64,000 nucleotides of DNA from Blepharisma stoltei (GCA_914767885.1 CAJZBQ010000033.1:930001-994000); one strand, 5' to 3'. Positions 10,731-23,000 are shown, counted from the stretch's first letter. Translations and numbers: made by a program. Notes: generated from the sequence alone by a model not told the origin.

Positions 10731-10873
10731 AGAATAAAATTAGAAGCTTTTTGTCGGTGAAGCTGGGGTTTGAATGGACATTGATATCAGAAATCAAAAA
10801 TGAATATAAGAATTTCGAGGAAGAATGTGGAAATTTATAGGGTTTTGATGATGGTTAGAGTAATATGAATTCT
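10731..10873. other. 143-bp spacer between inverted MITEs
   Basis: Non-repetitive sequence of near-average composition. No gene could be assigned; part of the 5' flank of the PERK-like gene or of the GC-richer block to the right. Confidence 0.4.
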
Positions 10874-11265
10874 TACTCCCCCCCCCCCTCCGTGAGCGAA
10901 CAAAAAAATTTTGTTCGCTCACGGAGGGGGGTTAATTTTTTTTTTTAAAAAAAATTTTTATATATAAATTTTATAAAAAATATTTTTTTCGAAATTTAAA
11001 AAAATCCTAATTTGCAAAAATTGGGAAGCAAATATTAATTTAATTTGCAAAATTTATGTTTTAAAACGCAATTTGTTTAAAATTAAACAGAATTAGCTCT
11101 AGATTTCATTATACTAATTATCACTTATATATATCAAAATTTTTTTCCATTAAAAAATTTTTTCTATTAAAAAAATTTTTGTTCACTCACGGAGGGTGGG
11201 TTTTTGGTCAAAAAATGGCGATTTTTCTAATGGTTTTGTTTGCTCACGGAGGGGGGGGGGGGAGT
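10874..11265 (-). mobile_element. MITE family 1, copy B (392 bp), inverted to copy A
   Basis: Same element as 10351-10728 in reverse: hairpin end first (TTACTCCCCCCCCCCTCCG), direct-repeat end last (GGGGAGTTAATG). The interior carries GAATTAGCTCTAGATTTC. The two copies with their spacer form an inverted repeat of about 0.9 kb. Confidence 0.9.
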
Positions 11266-11289
11266 TAATGCAATTTTTTCAGCCTTATG

Positions 11290-11690
11290 GTCAAGGCGAG
11301 TGGGTGAGAGAACAGTTGAGATTAGGTCTGATATATATGTTCGGGTAGAGTTTGACTAAGTTCCTGTGGTTGGAAAAAAGTAGTATAGACTTCACCGCTA
11401 TAAGAGGGGCTATGGCCTGGGCCCAAGGATTAATTCTTTTTGCTGCAGCTGATAAGGGCAGACACCTAGCGACTTTGAATCAAGCTACTCTTCAATCTCC
11501 AGATGAGGACAAAAGTTTATCGTCTGCCCACTTAGCACTGAAGCTGAAAGTCAATGAGAGCGCTCTAAGCATACGACACTCCGGATTCTATAGTATCAGT
11601 GTCCGGAAGAAGAGCAAGGCCACCCAATTCAAAGCGGATGAACCCTAAAGGGTCCTTGATGACTACATATCAATACTGACCAATCACATT
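11290..11690 (+). mobile_element. GC-richer block, possible retroelement fragment
   Basis: Composition is clearly higher in GC than its flanks. It ends with AAAGCGGATGAACCC and a small hairpin (ACCC, loop, GGGT), similar to AAAGCGGTTGAATCCC with GGGATC at about 23206-23230. A 98-codon frame at 11352-11648 is open but resembles nothing known. No target-site duplication was found. It could also be an unidentified non-coding RNA gene. Confidence 0.35.
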
Positions 11691-14249
11691 TGTTAAATGG
11701 TAGTTCAACTAACTTTTAGTTGATAAAAGCTTTATTTTTATAATTTTTTTATTGCAAGGTTGGAGTAAGAGATAAAAATAATTTTCAAAATAATTACCTA
11801 CATTTCAGAAAGTTGAAGCTAATTTGCCATCTTCAAATGCTTAATTTTAAGCTTTTAATAGAAGTAAGCATTATTCGAAATAAGGAAAAATCATCACGAG
11901 TCTCAGTAATTCCTATTATGAGGATTAAAAAATTAATTATTTATGCTATTACTTTTCATTCAGTTTTTTATTGCTTGGTTATTTTTGTAAGTCTGTAATG
12001 TCTAAGGAAACAGCCTAATATGGAGGGCATTTTCTATCAAATTGAATTTGTCTAAAATGATAATAATATTTGTATAATGAATAAGGCCAATTATCTGCCC
12101 AGCATTATAACATCCTATATAATACAAAGTGGCATATTCGCATGTTAGTTTCATATTTGAAGGAAACCAATAAAAATGTCTTTACTAGACTTAAATCATT
12201 TTAGCTATTTTGCCATTTGAATTTTGCAAAAATGGATATGATATTGAAACAGAACTAAAATGATGTTTAAAAGAATTAATAGATGATTTATTATAATTTT
12301 TAACAATGGAAAAAGTATGTATTATTTTACAATTCTATATTTATCAAAACTAAAAGTGATAAAAGCTAATTTTTTAATACGCATATAGAAATTTTAAAAA
12401 AATAGATTTGCATTGGGCATTCAATTTATATTAAATTTGAGTATAGCATATGTGCTATTTTTAGCGGGCTAAGCAATAATATGAGATTTAATTAAGATTT
12501 CAACTGCAATTTAAATGTTATGCATATAATAAAGCCTTAAATCGAATCTAAAACAATATTATTGCTAAATAAACGCTGATTTTGCTAAAAATATTAGGTT
12601 TAATCGTAAAGACAAGTATTTGCTTGTTTCTGCCAAGCTGCATATTTTTAAAAATTTGCATAACTAGAGCATCTTGTATACCGGGATACATCATTTTTTG
12701 ATTTTGGCGCCAATCTTTGATTTATGAGTAAAAAATAGCTAAGTAATGAGAAGTTTTCTATTACTTTATTAGCCTTAGCATGGTGGTTATAATATTTTTC
12801 TAGCTGATATCCTAGGTCAAAAACTTAAAAACTGTCCCTATGGTAAATTATTAACAACTTAAGAGTATTAATGTTTAATAGATTGGCAAAATTAAAATCA
12901 TTAATTTAATTTATTCTAATGATAAATAATAATTTTCTATTTAAAAATTTTCAGTAATTTCTCCAAATATGAGAATCTCGAATAAAACATTCTTAAGCAA
13001 AAATTATTATAAAAAATACACTAAATTAATATAGATTTTGTAATTAAACGTAATCCATGCGACTGATTTCCATTTTCATTATAATTGAAATTAATATTAA
13101 TGAAAAATTTTCACTCACTTGTGTTGCCTCAATTATTATGCTAAGTTATTCACATTTTATTATTAATCAAGGTTGCTCTAAGTCATTTATTATCTATGGA
13201 GAAGAAAATTTTGTGACAAGCCATTCTAAAGCCATCCCAATAAATCATCAGAAACTTGCATTAAAATTTATATGAAATCATATTTTATTTTTACAAATAC
13301 ATCATCATGGCTTTATTACACAAAGATCAAGCAAAGAGAGCATCCAACCATCAAGGCGATTCAATATAAAATCATACAGTTTAGCAAGGCTCTCTAACTT
13401 CAACAAATAATTATGCTTGATAATTGCTTTTGTTTACGCCAGTTAAAATTTTATAACGATTCAATCTACTCATATAAATTTATACTAAGAATTTGTAATG
13501 AAGATTAGTCCCAATAAAAAATACTCAGCCAGCAGAATTCAAATAAATATTAAGAAAAAGGGATAGAACTATTGTTGACTTATATAAAAACGCATATAGG
13601 ATGCCTTCTATAATTCAAGCTCTCAAGCCAAAAATGTGATTCCCAGCCCCATTAAATATTTTTCTTATGGCCTTAGGATCTCACATTATATTGAACCTTT
13701 ATTTTAGGTTTACAATGGCCATGCAAAAGTATTGTTTTAAAGCTTTTCTAAGCAACAATTATGAGATATTTGGTAATAACTGAATACAAATCAGTATTTT
13801 AAAGCACTATTAAGACCTTTCTCTGGTGCTTTAGTTCATTATACATCACATGAATCCAAAATCCCATTCCTCGCAAATTTCTTTCCATTATGTCTTTAAT
13901 TATTTAAATCAGCCCTATAAAAATTCGATCTCGCATTTTTTCAGGCTTAAATTTCAATTTGGTAAATATATAGCAGTAAATAGTTTGCTACAAAGCGAGC
14001 TCATTTTTCAATTCATAGTTGTCAGTCAACTGTAAGAATAAGAGGTCTGCTTATAATACCTCTAATAATCAACTCTAGCCTTATGCAATACAAATAAAAT
14101 TAAATTAATCCCATTTTCCGTGCACAAAATCAAAACAAATAAAATATTTTGTCAAGATGGTGAAGTATATTGAGTTCTTCGTTTGAATCAGATTTTGCTT
14201 ATAATAAGCTTTAAATTAGTAAAATTATGGGCCATATAATTAAATAATC
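11691..14249. other. 2.5-kb A+T-rich stretch, no gene recognised
   Basis: Only short, unconvincing frames occur (for example 11813-11998, 13057-13275, 13850-14035). No inverted repeats of note. The last 30 bp upstream of 14250 presumably hold the kelch gene leader. The length suggests germline-limited DNA, an inference. Confidence 0.45.
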
Positions 14250-16692
14250 ATGGCAGCTGGAAGACCAGAACTGAGACTGATTGAACAATCTTTTTCTAAC
14301 CTCACCAATATTGAACGTGGAAAGGTAAAAACCATCACAGTTCGGAGATATTCTTAACACCTGCAAGCTCCAAGGGATCGAAATCCCCAACTTACTAAAC
14401 CAATTGCAAAGGCTCGACGGACGACAAAACGAGACCGAAAACACATGGGACGAAGACTTCTGGGAGTGCAAATGACAGATCAACACTGCTCTCGGTGATT
14501 TTTATACAGTGAGTGGGCGACAATTAGCCCGATGGGGTTGTGCTGCAGCTGCACTGGACGGAAAACTCTACATGTTTGGAGGCCGTGGGACTGACTCCCG
14601 CACACGTAACTCATGCCACGTCCTAGACCTCGCCACAAACCATTTTAGCGCCCTCAAAACCAGCAATATCCCCGCCTCCAGAGAAGGTCACTCTATGGTC
14701 GCTTATAAGCATTATCTCGTTGTCTTTGGAGGCTGTGAGGGCGGCGAGGACAAAACAGACCCTTTTGATGACGTCTGACTTTTAGACGTCCAAACCAAAA
14801 ATTGGCGCTGTCCACCCGTTTTGGGCAAAAAGCCAGAATTTCGGGACGGACATGCGGCAGGGGTCATAAAATCAGATATGATTGTATATGGAGGAAATGG
14901 GATAAACACGCTTTATGGGGACATGTACATGCTGAGCCTGAAGAATTTTGAGTGGAAACTGCTGGAACAAGAAGGAGATATCCCAGGGCCAAGGGAAAGT
15001 ATGGGGTTTTGCACTGCGAGGGATCGGTTATATGTGTTTGGCGGCAATGTGAGTGAGCCGACGAGGGATGAAGACGAGTATACCAATGACCTGTATGAAA
15101 TTGAGGTCAGAGGAACAACAGCCCATATAAAACACTTAATTGCAGAGTCACAAGCCCCACCGAAAAGGCTGTCACATTCTATGACGAACTTGAATAATGA
15201 CTTTCTCATTGTATATGGAGGGGAAAGTTTTGGACAGGCTATGAGCGATATTTGGGTTTATAGCATTGATAATAATATATGAAGAGAACTACAGCCTAAA
15301 AACAGCATTACAGGAAGATCTACACATGCCGCGTGCACTTTCAAAAATTCCTTTATTGTGTTTGGCGGCATGGGCAATGAAAAACTTGCAAAGAGTGATC
15401 TTGTTATCCTGACCTTTGGAGAAGGCAAAATTGATATGAATAACGTCAGTGGTATAAATCCAAAGCGAAAATATACAAAATTATTGACAGTTTCTGGGAA
15501 ACCTAACCCAGCTCCAGTCTCATCAGCCCAAAACAATTTTAACTCCTCGTCTCCCAACTTAATGTGTAACAGTTGTGGCCATTCGTCTTCCACATGTTTA
15601 TTTCTTGAAAGATTTCCTGAGCTGTCTTACCCAAGATTTCATTATTTTTCTAAAGCACAAATTCCTTCACAAGTTATTGAAAATTTAGCTAATGAGTTTC
15701 ATGATCCTTTTAGTGCGATATTAAGGATAGCGCAGATCATCGGTAATGAAAAGGTAAATATTAGATCAACTGGCTATGTTTCTATGAGAGGCAAAGAATG
15801 TGTTAAAATCATAACAGAAGAAGATAGCAGCGACATACCTGAAAATGTTGAAGATAATGCAAGTGACAGCAAACAAAGCTCTCATAACTCCTTTGGAGGA
15901 GATTCAGAAAAAAAAGTGATGATTTTAGAAATTTCATGCACCAAGTGCTTGCTAACACCATACGCTGTAGGCCATTTTTGTGCTGGAACAAGTACAGAAA
16001 ATCTATTGGGTTCGATGTTTAAGCTTTCTCCAATCGCAATTATCGTGTCAAAAAATGAAGAGTTCTTGACTGTAACTCTAATTCAAAAAAATCAGGACTA
16101 TACACCATGTTTTTTTGTGATTTTTGATAGTAGTAATCAGCCAATTTTTCCTGTTAAAGAGCTAGTGCAGCCAAATTTTTCAAATGTGTTGAAAAGAAGC
16201 CACTTGAACCCTGGCATGCTTTATTCGCATGGCTTGGGGACTACAATTTACTTGTACCCAGAAGAGCTCAGTGCTAATGGTGATTCAATTTTGTATAAAA
16301 ATATTTCGCTTCAAGATTTCCTTAGTTATGCATTCTATAAGTCGCCATTTCCATATGGCTTTATGGTCAATAATCAGCCAGTAGAAGAGAAAAATCTCAA
16401 AGAAGCAGAAACTGTTGAGCTCCTCAAGACCTCTGAGTACCGTATAACTAAAAAATCTGATATAACGAAATTTGGCTTGCTTATATATAGGAACAGCAGA
16501 CTTGTATACTGGGAGTTGCATGAACATGTTGGCAGGAGACACCGTGAAACTCATGCAATAGTTGTAAAACTCTTAGATGACAACATTATTTCGCCAATGA
16601 CTTATATGCTAAAATGGGGTAAAGCAGCTATCAATTTGTTTGCTGATCTGAGTCAAAATTCGCTGAAAAAGCCCAAGCATTCTGAAGACTAA
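14250..16692 (+). CDS. Kelch-repeat protein with uncharacterised C-terminal domain
   Basis: The ATG is at 14250, a 16-nt intron at 14325-14340 and the TAA at 16690. The coding length is 2,427 nt (808 residues). At least five kelch blades occupy about residues 90-400, each with a YMFGG/YVFGG/IVYGG turn, preceded by a helical N-terminus. Two TGA codons fall at blade tryptophans (DDV-W-LLDV and NNI-W-REL), which is the clearest evidence in the window that TGA is Trp. The C-terminal half has a CNSCGH motif and an unfamiliar region with no match I can name. Kelch propellers are usually protein-interaction platforms; the partner is unknown. No IES was found in this 2.4-kb gene, a contrast with its neighbours. 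Confidence 0.85.
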
Positions 16693-17018
16693 ATAATGAG
16701 ATTTATTTTGATAAAAATATAAGTTTAATTAAAATTCATCAAAGTATTAAGGAATTTTTGGTTAAAATAGCGACTTTATAAGTCCAGCGAACTATTAGAT
16801 TAGCTTATATAAGGACATTTTTAGTAGCTAAAATAATAACTGCAGCATTTGAGTTATTTGTTAGGTCAAAAATATTAGTAATAGCAGAATAAAAATAATT
16901 TTTATAAGCTTATCCAATGTGGAATTAACAAATTATTTTTAAATTTTATGCAAATTTACCTTTATAATTGTTGAAAATAGCGTTAAAATAAATTAGCATG
17001 CATTATATATAAATAGAA
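16693..17018. other. Intergenic, nothing recognised
   Basis: 326 bp of A+T-rich sequence between two same-strand genes; presumably the terminator of the kelch gene and promoter of the E3 gene. Confidence 0.5.
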
Positions 17019-18073
17019 ATGGGAAATTGTATAGGAAAAGATAATAGACATAGACAATCTCAACAATTAAATCAAAATTTTAATGCCCAACCTCAACAGC
17101 AGCAGCAAATGCAGCTGCAATCACAGCCTCAGCCACAAGCTCAGATGACTGCTGCCCAAACTGCATTCATTTATCAATCTCTTTACCAAACACACGCTTC
17201 AAATGGTCGTCAATTATCACAGCAGCCTGCACGACCAGTTCCACAACAGCCTATGCAGCCTCCTCCACAAGAGCCACTTATAAAAACTGCAGTTGGTATG
17301 AAATGCTATTCCTCAATAAACAAAAACTCAATTAAATTAATTCCAAAGCCAAACGAACCCAATACTTATAGCATTGAATTCGAAATTGTTACCACTTATG
17401 AATCCCATATGACAATATACTTTTTTGCCCAAGAGATGGTTGATATAAAAGGTATTCCTTACTTTTATGTAGACACAAGTAAATATAGTTAACTACACTG
17501 ACTGGCATGGGGTGCTTTTGGCTCGAAACTGAGCCAAAAGCACCCCGTGCCAGTCAGTGTAGTTCACTATATCCGCCTCCTCAATTTTATAAAATTCCAG
17601 TTGGAAACCAAAACTTCCAAAATTTGTGCTTTATTAATACTGCCCAATACAAAATTGACGAATTATTTTTCAAAAATAAACAAATTTATCCGATTATTGT
17701 AGAAATTTTGCCTATTTATGACTTAAATTTAATGCCTCCACAATCACAAGCTACATATTTCATATTCAGCAGGACTCAAGAAAATTTATCATTAAAGCCT
17801 ATACGACAGAAATTCACAGTTTCAGGGGTCTCTTATGAATTAATGGAGATTTTTGGGTCTTCAAAAGAAAATGATGAGGATTCTAGAGAATGCATTATTT
17901 GTATGGCAGAAACAAAAAATACTGCAGTCATGCCATGTGCACATGTGTGTCTGTGTGAGGCGTGTGCATTATTAATTCAGAAAGAAGCAAAACCGAAATG
18001 CCCTATATGTAGAGGGAAAATTAAAGGGTATATGAAGATAGAAGCAGCGGCTGAAAAAAATGATGGTAAATAA
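17019..18073 (+). CDS. MGRN1/LOG2-like RING E3 ubiquitin ligase, N-myristoylation signal
   Basis: Starts MGNCIGKD, a classical myristoylation plus cysteine acylation start, followed by a Gln/Pro-rich linker. The middle carries the domain preceding RING in MGRN1-type ligases (KYPPPQFYKIPVGNQNFQN), visible only after removal of the palindromic IES 17484-17569. The C-terminal RING, near residues 262-300, reads CIICMAETKNTAVMPCAHVC and ends CPICRGKI. The coding length is 969 nt (322 residues). The family ubiquitinates membrane-traffic substrates; the lipid anchor suggests action at membranes. Length is shorter than animal MGRN1. Confidence 0.85.
17484..17569. mobile_element. 86-bp near-perfect palindromic IES
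   Basis: The whole IES is a hairpin: two arms of about 40 bp, starting TATAGTTAACTACACTG and ending with its complement, around a 6-nt loop GAAACT. There is one mismatch near each outer end and one near the arm middle. It is GC-rich in the stem (GGGGTGCTTTTGGCTC). TA to TA removal joins SKY to PPPQ in frame. Confidence 0.85.
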
Positions 18074-18546
18074 TATTAAATTAAATTTTCTTATTTTTAA
18101 TTATATAAAAGGACTAATAGCATAGTGAATATTATATAAATGTTTTGCAAAAAAGTCTTAAACTCATTCTTTTCTGCATCTGCATCTAATGCTGGATTAG
18201 ATTACATTTTATTATAAGAAGAATATCCTCTATTTAATAAAATTGAATTTAGTTAAAAAATGGAACTCACCTGTTCTTCTCCAATTCAGAGCTCTTTTCT
18301 TTGTGCAGCGAGTGATTTGGTAAGATCATCACGTTGCCCTTCAATTTTATCACCAAAATCGTCAATCTTCTTTCTCTACTTGAGGAGTTCATTTCTTTCT
18401 TGATTTATCCAGACGATGCAATATATTATTAATCTTAGACTTAATGTATATATACAATCAAAATAGTGAATTTTTGAAGCATATAAACTTTTGAAGATGC
18501 ATAAAGCATGATAAAAATAATTAAAATAAAGTTCCATTAATAAATA
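18074..18546. other. Intergenic, with a gene fragment
   Basis: 473 bp between convergent genes. Apart from the fragment at 18160-18420, only A+T-rich sequence was seen. Confidence 0.5.
18160..18420 (-). pseudogene. Coiled-coil gene fragment
   Basis: Minus-strand stretches translate to KIDDFGDKIEGQRDDLTKSL followed by AAQRKEL, and farther downstream ALDADAEKNEF. Codon use is gene-like, but a TAG and an A+T-rich insert break it and no start is visible. It is probably a relic, or one end of a gene with IESs I could not resolve. Confidence 0.35.
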
Positions 18547-19936
18547 TTAAGATTTTCTAGGCAAGTCAAAAACAATTGGAGGGTTTGTCGGTCTATATCT
18601 TAATGTGCAGGTAGACGCATTTATGAAATGGGTGAAGCCATTGTTATACACCCCGTATGCTTCATGGATATGTCCAAAAAGATGGACTTTTGGCTTAATT
18701 CTTTCTACAGCAGTCTTCAATTCTTCACATCCTGCATGAAAACCATCATCACAACCATCAAGAATTGCATATGGTGGCCCATGGGTAATCAAAATTTCTG
18801 TATCTTCAGGTATTTTCCTCCATTTTTCAGCAATAACGCTTCCTCTTTCTGCATTAAAACCCCAGTCATAAAAAGTTGGAGTTCATGGACTTCCCCAAAT
18901 TTTGTACCCAAAAACTTCTACGCCAGTTTCTTCTATCCCCCTCTCTATGAGCGAACAAAAAAATTTTGTTCTTTCATGGAGGGGATTAAATTGTTTTTTT
19001 AAAAACAATTTATGTATAAAATTTTATAAAAAAATTATTTTTCGAAATTTGAAAAAAATTAGAAGCAAAAGTTAATTTAATTTGTATAATATATGTTTTA
19101 AAATGTAGGCTGCTTAAAATAAACAGAATTAGCTAGAGATTTCATTATAATAACTATCACTTATATATCAATATTAAAAAAATTTTTTTCGCTCACGGAG
19201 GGTGGGTTTTTGGGCAAGAAATAGGGATTTTTCCAATGTTTTTGTTCGCTCACAGAGGGGGGAGTATAGCCCGTTCCCGGCTATAGATCAGGCTATGCCC
19301 GATCTTTGCCGGGAAACTCGGGGGGGGTTGTCTTCGTCACTTTCAGGTGACGAGTCAACTCCCCGAGTTGGCAAATCACTTATTAGCGGCTATTTGCCAA
19401 CTCGGGAGTTGATTCGTCACCTGAAAGTGACGAAGACAACCCCCCGAGTTTCCCGGCAAAGATCGGGCATAGCCCGATCTATAGCCGAGAACGGGCTGTA
19501 AATAAATACAGTGAGTTAGCAGAGCTTTGGTAGCATCTGAATTTATAGTTGGATTCAAGCTAAAATTACGAATAAGGGTTGGTAAATTTTCTTTATCAAA
19601 GGACAAGTCATGGTTCCCAGCAATAACAACTTTATATCTGTGTGGCAATCTCCCTAAAAAATTATTATTCTATATTTTATTATAACTACCGTATTATTTA
19701 TATGTAAAAACAATAAAAATTTTATTGATAAATTTAATTTAAATCATTTTAAAATTAACAACATCATCTGTACCGCCACAATTAGTAAAATCTCCTGCAT
19801 GGAGCAATACATCGCCATCAGGAACTTTAAACTTCTTTCCTACTTGGTTATGGGTGTCGGATAGGCATACAAATCTGATGAATTCTTCAGATTTCTCAAT
19901 CTCGCCTCTGTGAACTCTAATCTGTTCTGACTGCAT
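18547..19936 (-). CDS. Calcineurin-like metallophosphoesterase (MPPED/UPF0046 type)
   Basis: The ATG is at 19936 and the TAA at 18547. The metal-binding motifs come in order: SDTHNQ (GD block I), HAGDF, VIAGNHD, ITHGPPY and FGHIHEAYG. This is the signature of the MPPED1/MPPED2 and Rv0805-like group, small cytosolic cyclic-nucleotide or phosphodiester hydrolases. Two IES zones are removed (18934-19498 and 19666-19749), leaving 741 nt, 246 residues, which matches the usual size. One TGA encodes the Trp in SPWTPTFYDWG. All catalytic residues appear present, so the somatic enzyme should be active. Confidence 0.88.
18934..19264. mobile_element. MITE family 1 in the phosphoesterase gene (first half of a composite IES)
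   Basis: Left end CTATCCCCCTCTCTATGAGCG (decayed hairpin end), right end GAGGGGGGAGTATAG, interior with GAATTAGCTAGAGATTTC. It ends exactly where the foldback element begins, sharing TA at 19265. Confidence 0.8.
19265..19498. mobile_element. 234-bp foldback (palindromic) element, second half of the composite IES
   Basis: Arms of about 110 bp, starting TATAGCCCGTTC and ending with GAACGGGCTGTA, pair along nearly their whole length around a loop near 19370-19385. It is GC-rich, with no ORF of its own. Joint removal of 18934-19498 joins CIYL to EETGVEV in frame. Confidence 0.88.
19666..19749. other. 84-bp short IES
   Basis: In the phosphoesterase gene after FTNCGGTDDVVNF. Several nearby TA choices give in-frame joins differing by one residue, so the ends are accurate to a few bp. 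Confidence 0.65.
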
Positions 19937-20038
19937 ATTTAATATTTATATTGCTCTATATTAAATTGGTTTTATCTATTTATAAACATGTCTATTCTTT
20001 TAGAATTTTGTAGAAATGAGTCTATTAAGGATTATTAT

Positions 20039-23000
20039 TTATGTCTGAATCTGAGACGAATTTAATTTTTTGGTTGGGATAAAAGCACTTGCATATGAGA
20101 TTGTTGGCTTCACCATCTCTGAACCTTTTTGGACTACTAATAGAGGCAGCTTGATTTTACTGAGCACAGGGACACTTAAGGTGCTTCCGCCTGACATAAT
20201 TCCAGGAGGGATTCCTGTAACGTTGATATTTGTTAAGTACGCTACCCTACTTTCATCATTAGAAATAGCAAAAATCCATGGTTTCTATTATAATCTAACC
20301 AAAATATTTATTTATTTACTTTATAGGGATTTCTTACAAAAATTATTTTATAGTAAAATTTCCTTCCTCAAATCCACATATGGCATGTTTTACATTTATA
20401 AAGTCCCCACTGATCAGCTCCACTTCTCCAGGGTCTTTTTTCAATAACCTTAAACAGCTCCGCATTTGCATCCAAATTCAAAGAATTTAAAATCACTTGC
20501 TCTTGGTTTTTGTTCTGAGTTAAAGGACCAACCAAGAAATCGTCTTTATCAGCAAATCCCCAATGCAGAGAATCCCATGATAGTCCATGCATATCTTTAA
20601 TTGCACTTAAAAAGTCCCCACAGCCAGGACTTGGGCAGTCTGAAGTGTCTACATTTCTATACTGTCTCGCACAATTGCAATTTTTATTAGTCTGGTACTT
20701 AGGGTCAGCCAAATGTCTCTTTAAAATTATTGTGCAGCTCCCACACAAGCACTGATACCTAGGATACCTCATCAGATATTGGCGAATTTTGCTTTGCTGA
20801 AGAGTCCATATCGAAAGCTGTGCCAAGCAGTCCTGAGGAAGATCAAAAAACATAGATTGGCTATTAATCAAGCTCCAAGTCTCATAAAAACTAGTCACAA
20901 AAATCTCACTCAAGCATGCTAGTAGACAAACCCTAATGCTCAATTCTTCATTTTCTACAAAAGCTACCCTTCCTTTACTTATATGAGCTGCCTTTAAAAA
21001 GTCCAGAACACCAGCTAAGCTCTGCAACGGAGAAGGCCCTACCATGATATTTTGGAACCTCCTTACTCCCCCCCCCCCCTCCGTGAGCGAACAAAAAAAA
21101 TTTGTTCGCTCACGGAGGGGGGTTAATTTTTTTTTTTTAAAAAAAATTTATATATAAATTTTATAAAAAATATTTTTTTCGAAATTTTAAAAAAATCCTA
21201 ATTTGCAAAAATTGGGAAGCAAATATTAATTTAATTTGCAAAATTTATGTTTTAAAACGCAATTTGTTTAAAATTAAACAGAATTAGCTCTAGATTTCAT
21301 TATACTAATTATCACTTATATATCAAAATTTTTTTCCATTTAAAATTTTTTCTATTAAAAAAATTTTTGTTCACTCACGGAGGGTGGGTTTTTGGTCAAA
21401 AAATGGCGATTTTTTCTAATGGTTTTGTTCGCTCACGGAGGGGGGGGGGGAGTTAGTGCTTGCTCGTCAGACCCTGAATGCACAATGTGGGTTATTCCTA
21501 AATTTGACATCCACACGGTATTATTTTTCAAGAATTTTGAAGAGCATAAATACACGTCATGGGTGATCCTCATAAAAGAAGGACTTGTCTTGTTTTTTGA
21601 CTCTGCAGCACAAAAGGTAAGTGACATCATGGAGACGCAGCTGTCTAAGACTTGTTCAAAAGAAGAAAAACTTTGGATTTGGTGGCTTGAAGGAGGGCCT
21701 CTAGGGATTGCTGGAGCACTTACAAGCAAAGCATGTAAGTGCTCGAATCGTTTTAAGACGTTGTCAATGGAAGGACGATGTCTGGGATCTCTGACTAACA
21801 TATAGCGTAAAAAGTCAATGAGATAAATATTGTTGTGAATTTTTTCTAGTTTTTCTTCAATTATTCTTGCATGTTTGCATTGAAAAAAAATTAATTTTAA
21901 AAAAAATAATTGATAATTATAAGAAAAAAGCATAATAATTCTTCATTATAAGTAGTGCATCTAATAAAAAATTGTATCCAGTCAGGATTATAAAACAACA
22001 AATCGCCAGTAAGAAGCTCATAAAGTAAACACCCAAGTGACCATATATCAGAAGCTCTTGTGGTCCCAACTTTACGTCTCCTATCATACTTATCAGTCTC
22101 TTTTTTTACAGCTGCTGTCAATAGCAGCATTTCAGGACTTTTTATATACTCAGTCCCTTTATTAGCCAAACAATTTTCATCATCAGAGTTTACAAACATT
22201 CTGCATTCTCCAAAATCCCCAATAGTAACCTGACAATCCTCAATAGGATCCTCCAGCAGCACATTGTCACATTTTAAGTCATAATGAGTGACATTATGTC
22301 TGTGAATTATTTGTACCGCTTTTAATATTTCTCTATAAATTGTAAGGAATTTTGGGATATTTTCTTCAATTGTGCCTTGGACTTCTGTCCTTCAGTCTTT
22401 GAGGGACTTTGGGTAACGCTTCATTACAATGTAGTAATCGCTGCCGTCTACACCATAGTCATAAAGATCGGTGACACATCGCTCCAGTCTGAATTCTTCA
22501 AGACAAGCAATTTCGGTAAAAATGTCGTGCAATACGCACCGGTCATGGATTGCTTTTGGGATCGGCATTTTTTTAATTGCTACTGTTATAGGCTCGCCTA
22601 GTCCTGTTGAGCACTCATAGACTGTACCATATGCTCCAGTTCCGATTTTTTTCCAGTTCTGGTACATAGAGCTGTCAAAAAATTCAATTGAGAGAAGCTT
22701 TAGTAGCCTTTGGCCAGCTAAAGGTGGGACGATGCAGCCAATTAAAATATGGCGTCTTCATCAAGGTATGGCCTCACGGCCATACATCCTCGATACAGAT
22801 TTTAATTATATCCGGCAAGGTTTTTCTAGTCTTGAGATGGACAGCAATGCTATGATAACCAGTTCTGCAGGAGCAGAGCCTAACCAAAGTCAAATTTCGA
22901 GACTGGTTTTTACCTCGAAGAAAAGGAAGGTTCAGGCTTGGAAAGGGCAAGCCCAGCAAGGTCTACAGGTAATACCTAGACCAATCGGGCAACTGCCTAG

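Noticed and set aside
11352-11648. 98-codon ORF as a gene
   Set aside because: Kept only as part of a GC-richer block; no homology, no intron or promoter signs, and similar 3' hairpin to another insert.
14776-14820. Apparent nonsense mutations splitting kelch, dynein, CLC and DENN genes
   Set aside because: All are TGA at conserved Trp positions, so it is a code change and not gene decay.
18360-18400. TAG read as glutamine (ELLK-Q-RKKIDD) to extend the fragment
   Set aside because: TAG serves as the stop of clear genes here (coiled-coil gene, NudE, nicalin), so reassignment in one fragment is not justified.
21392-21805. Plus-strand 137-codon frame over the kinase gene
   Set aside because: Antisense shadow of the minus-strand kinase/phosphatase frame plus MITE sequence.
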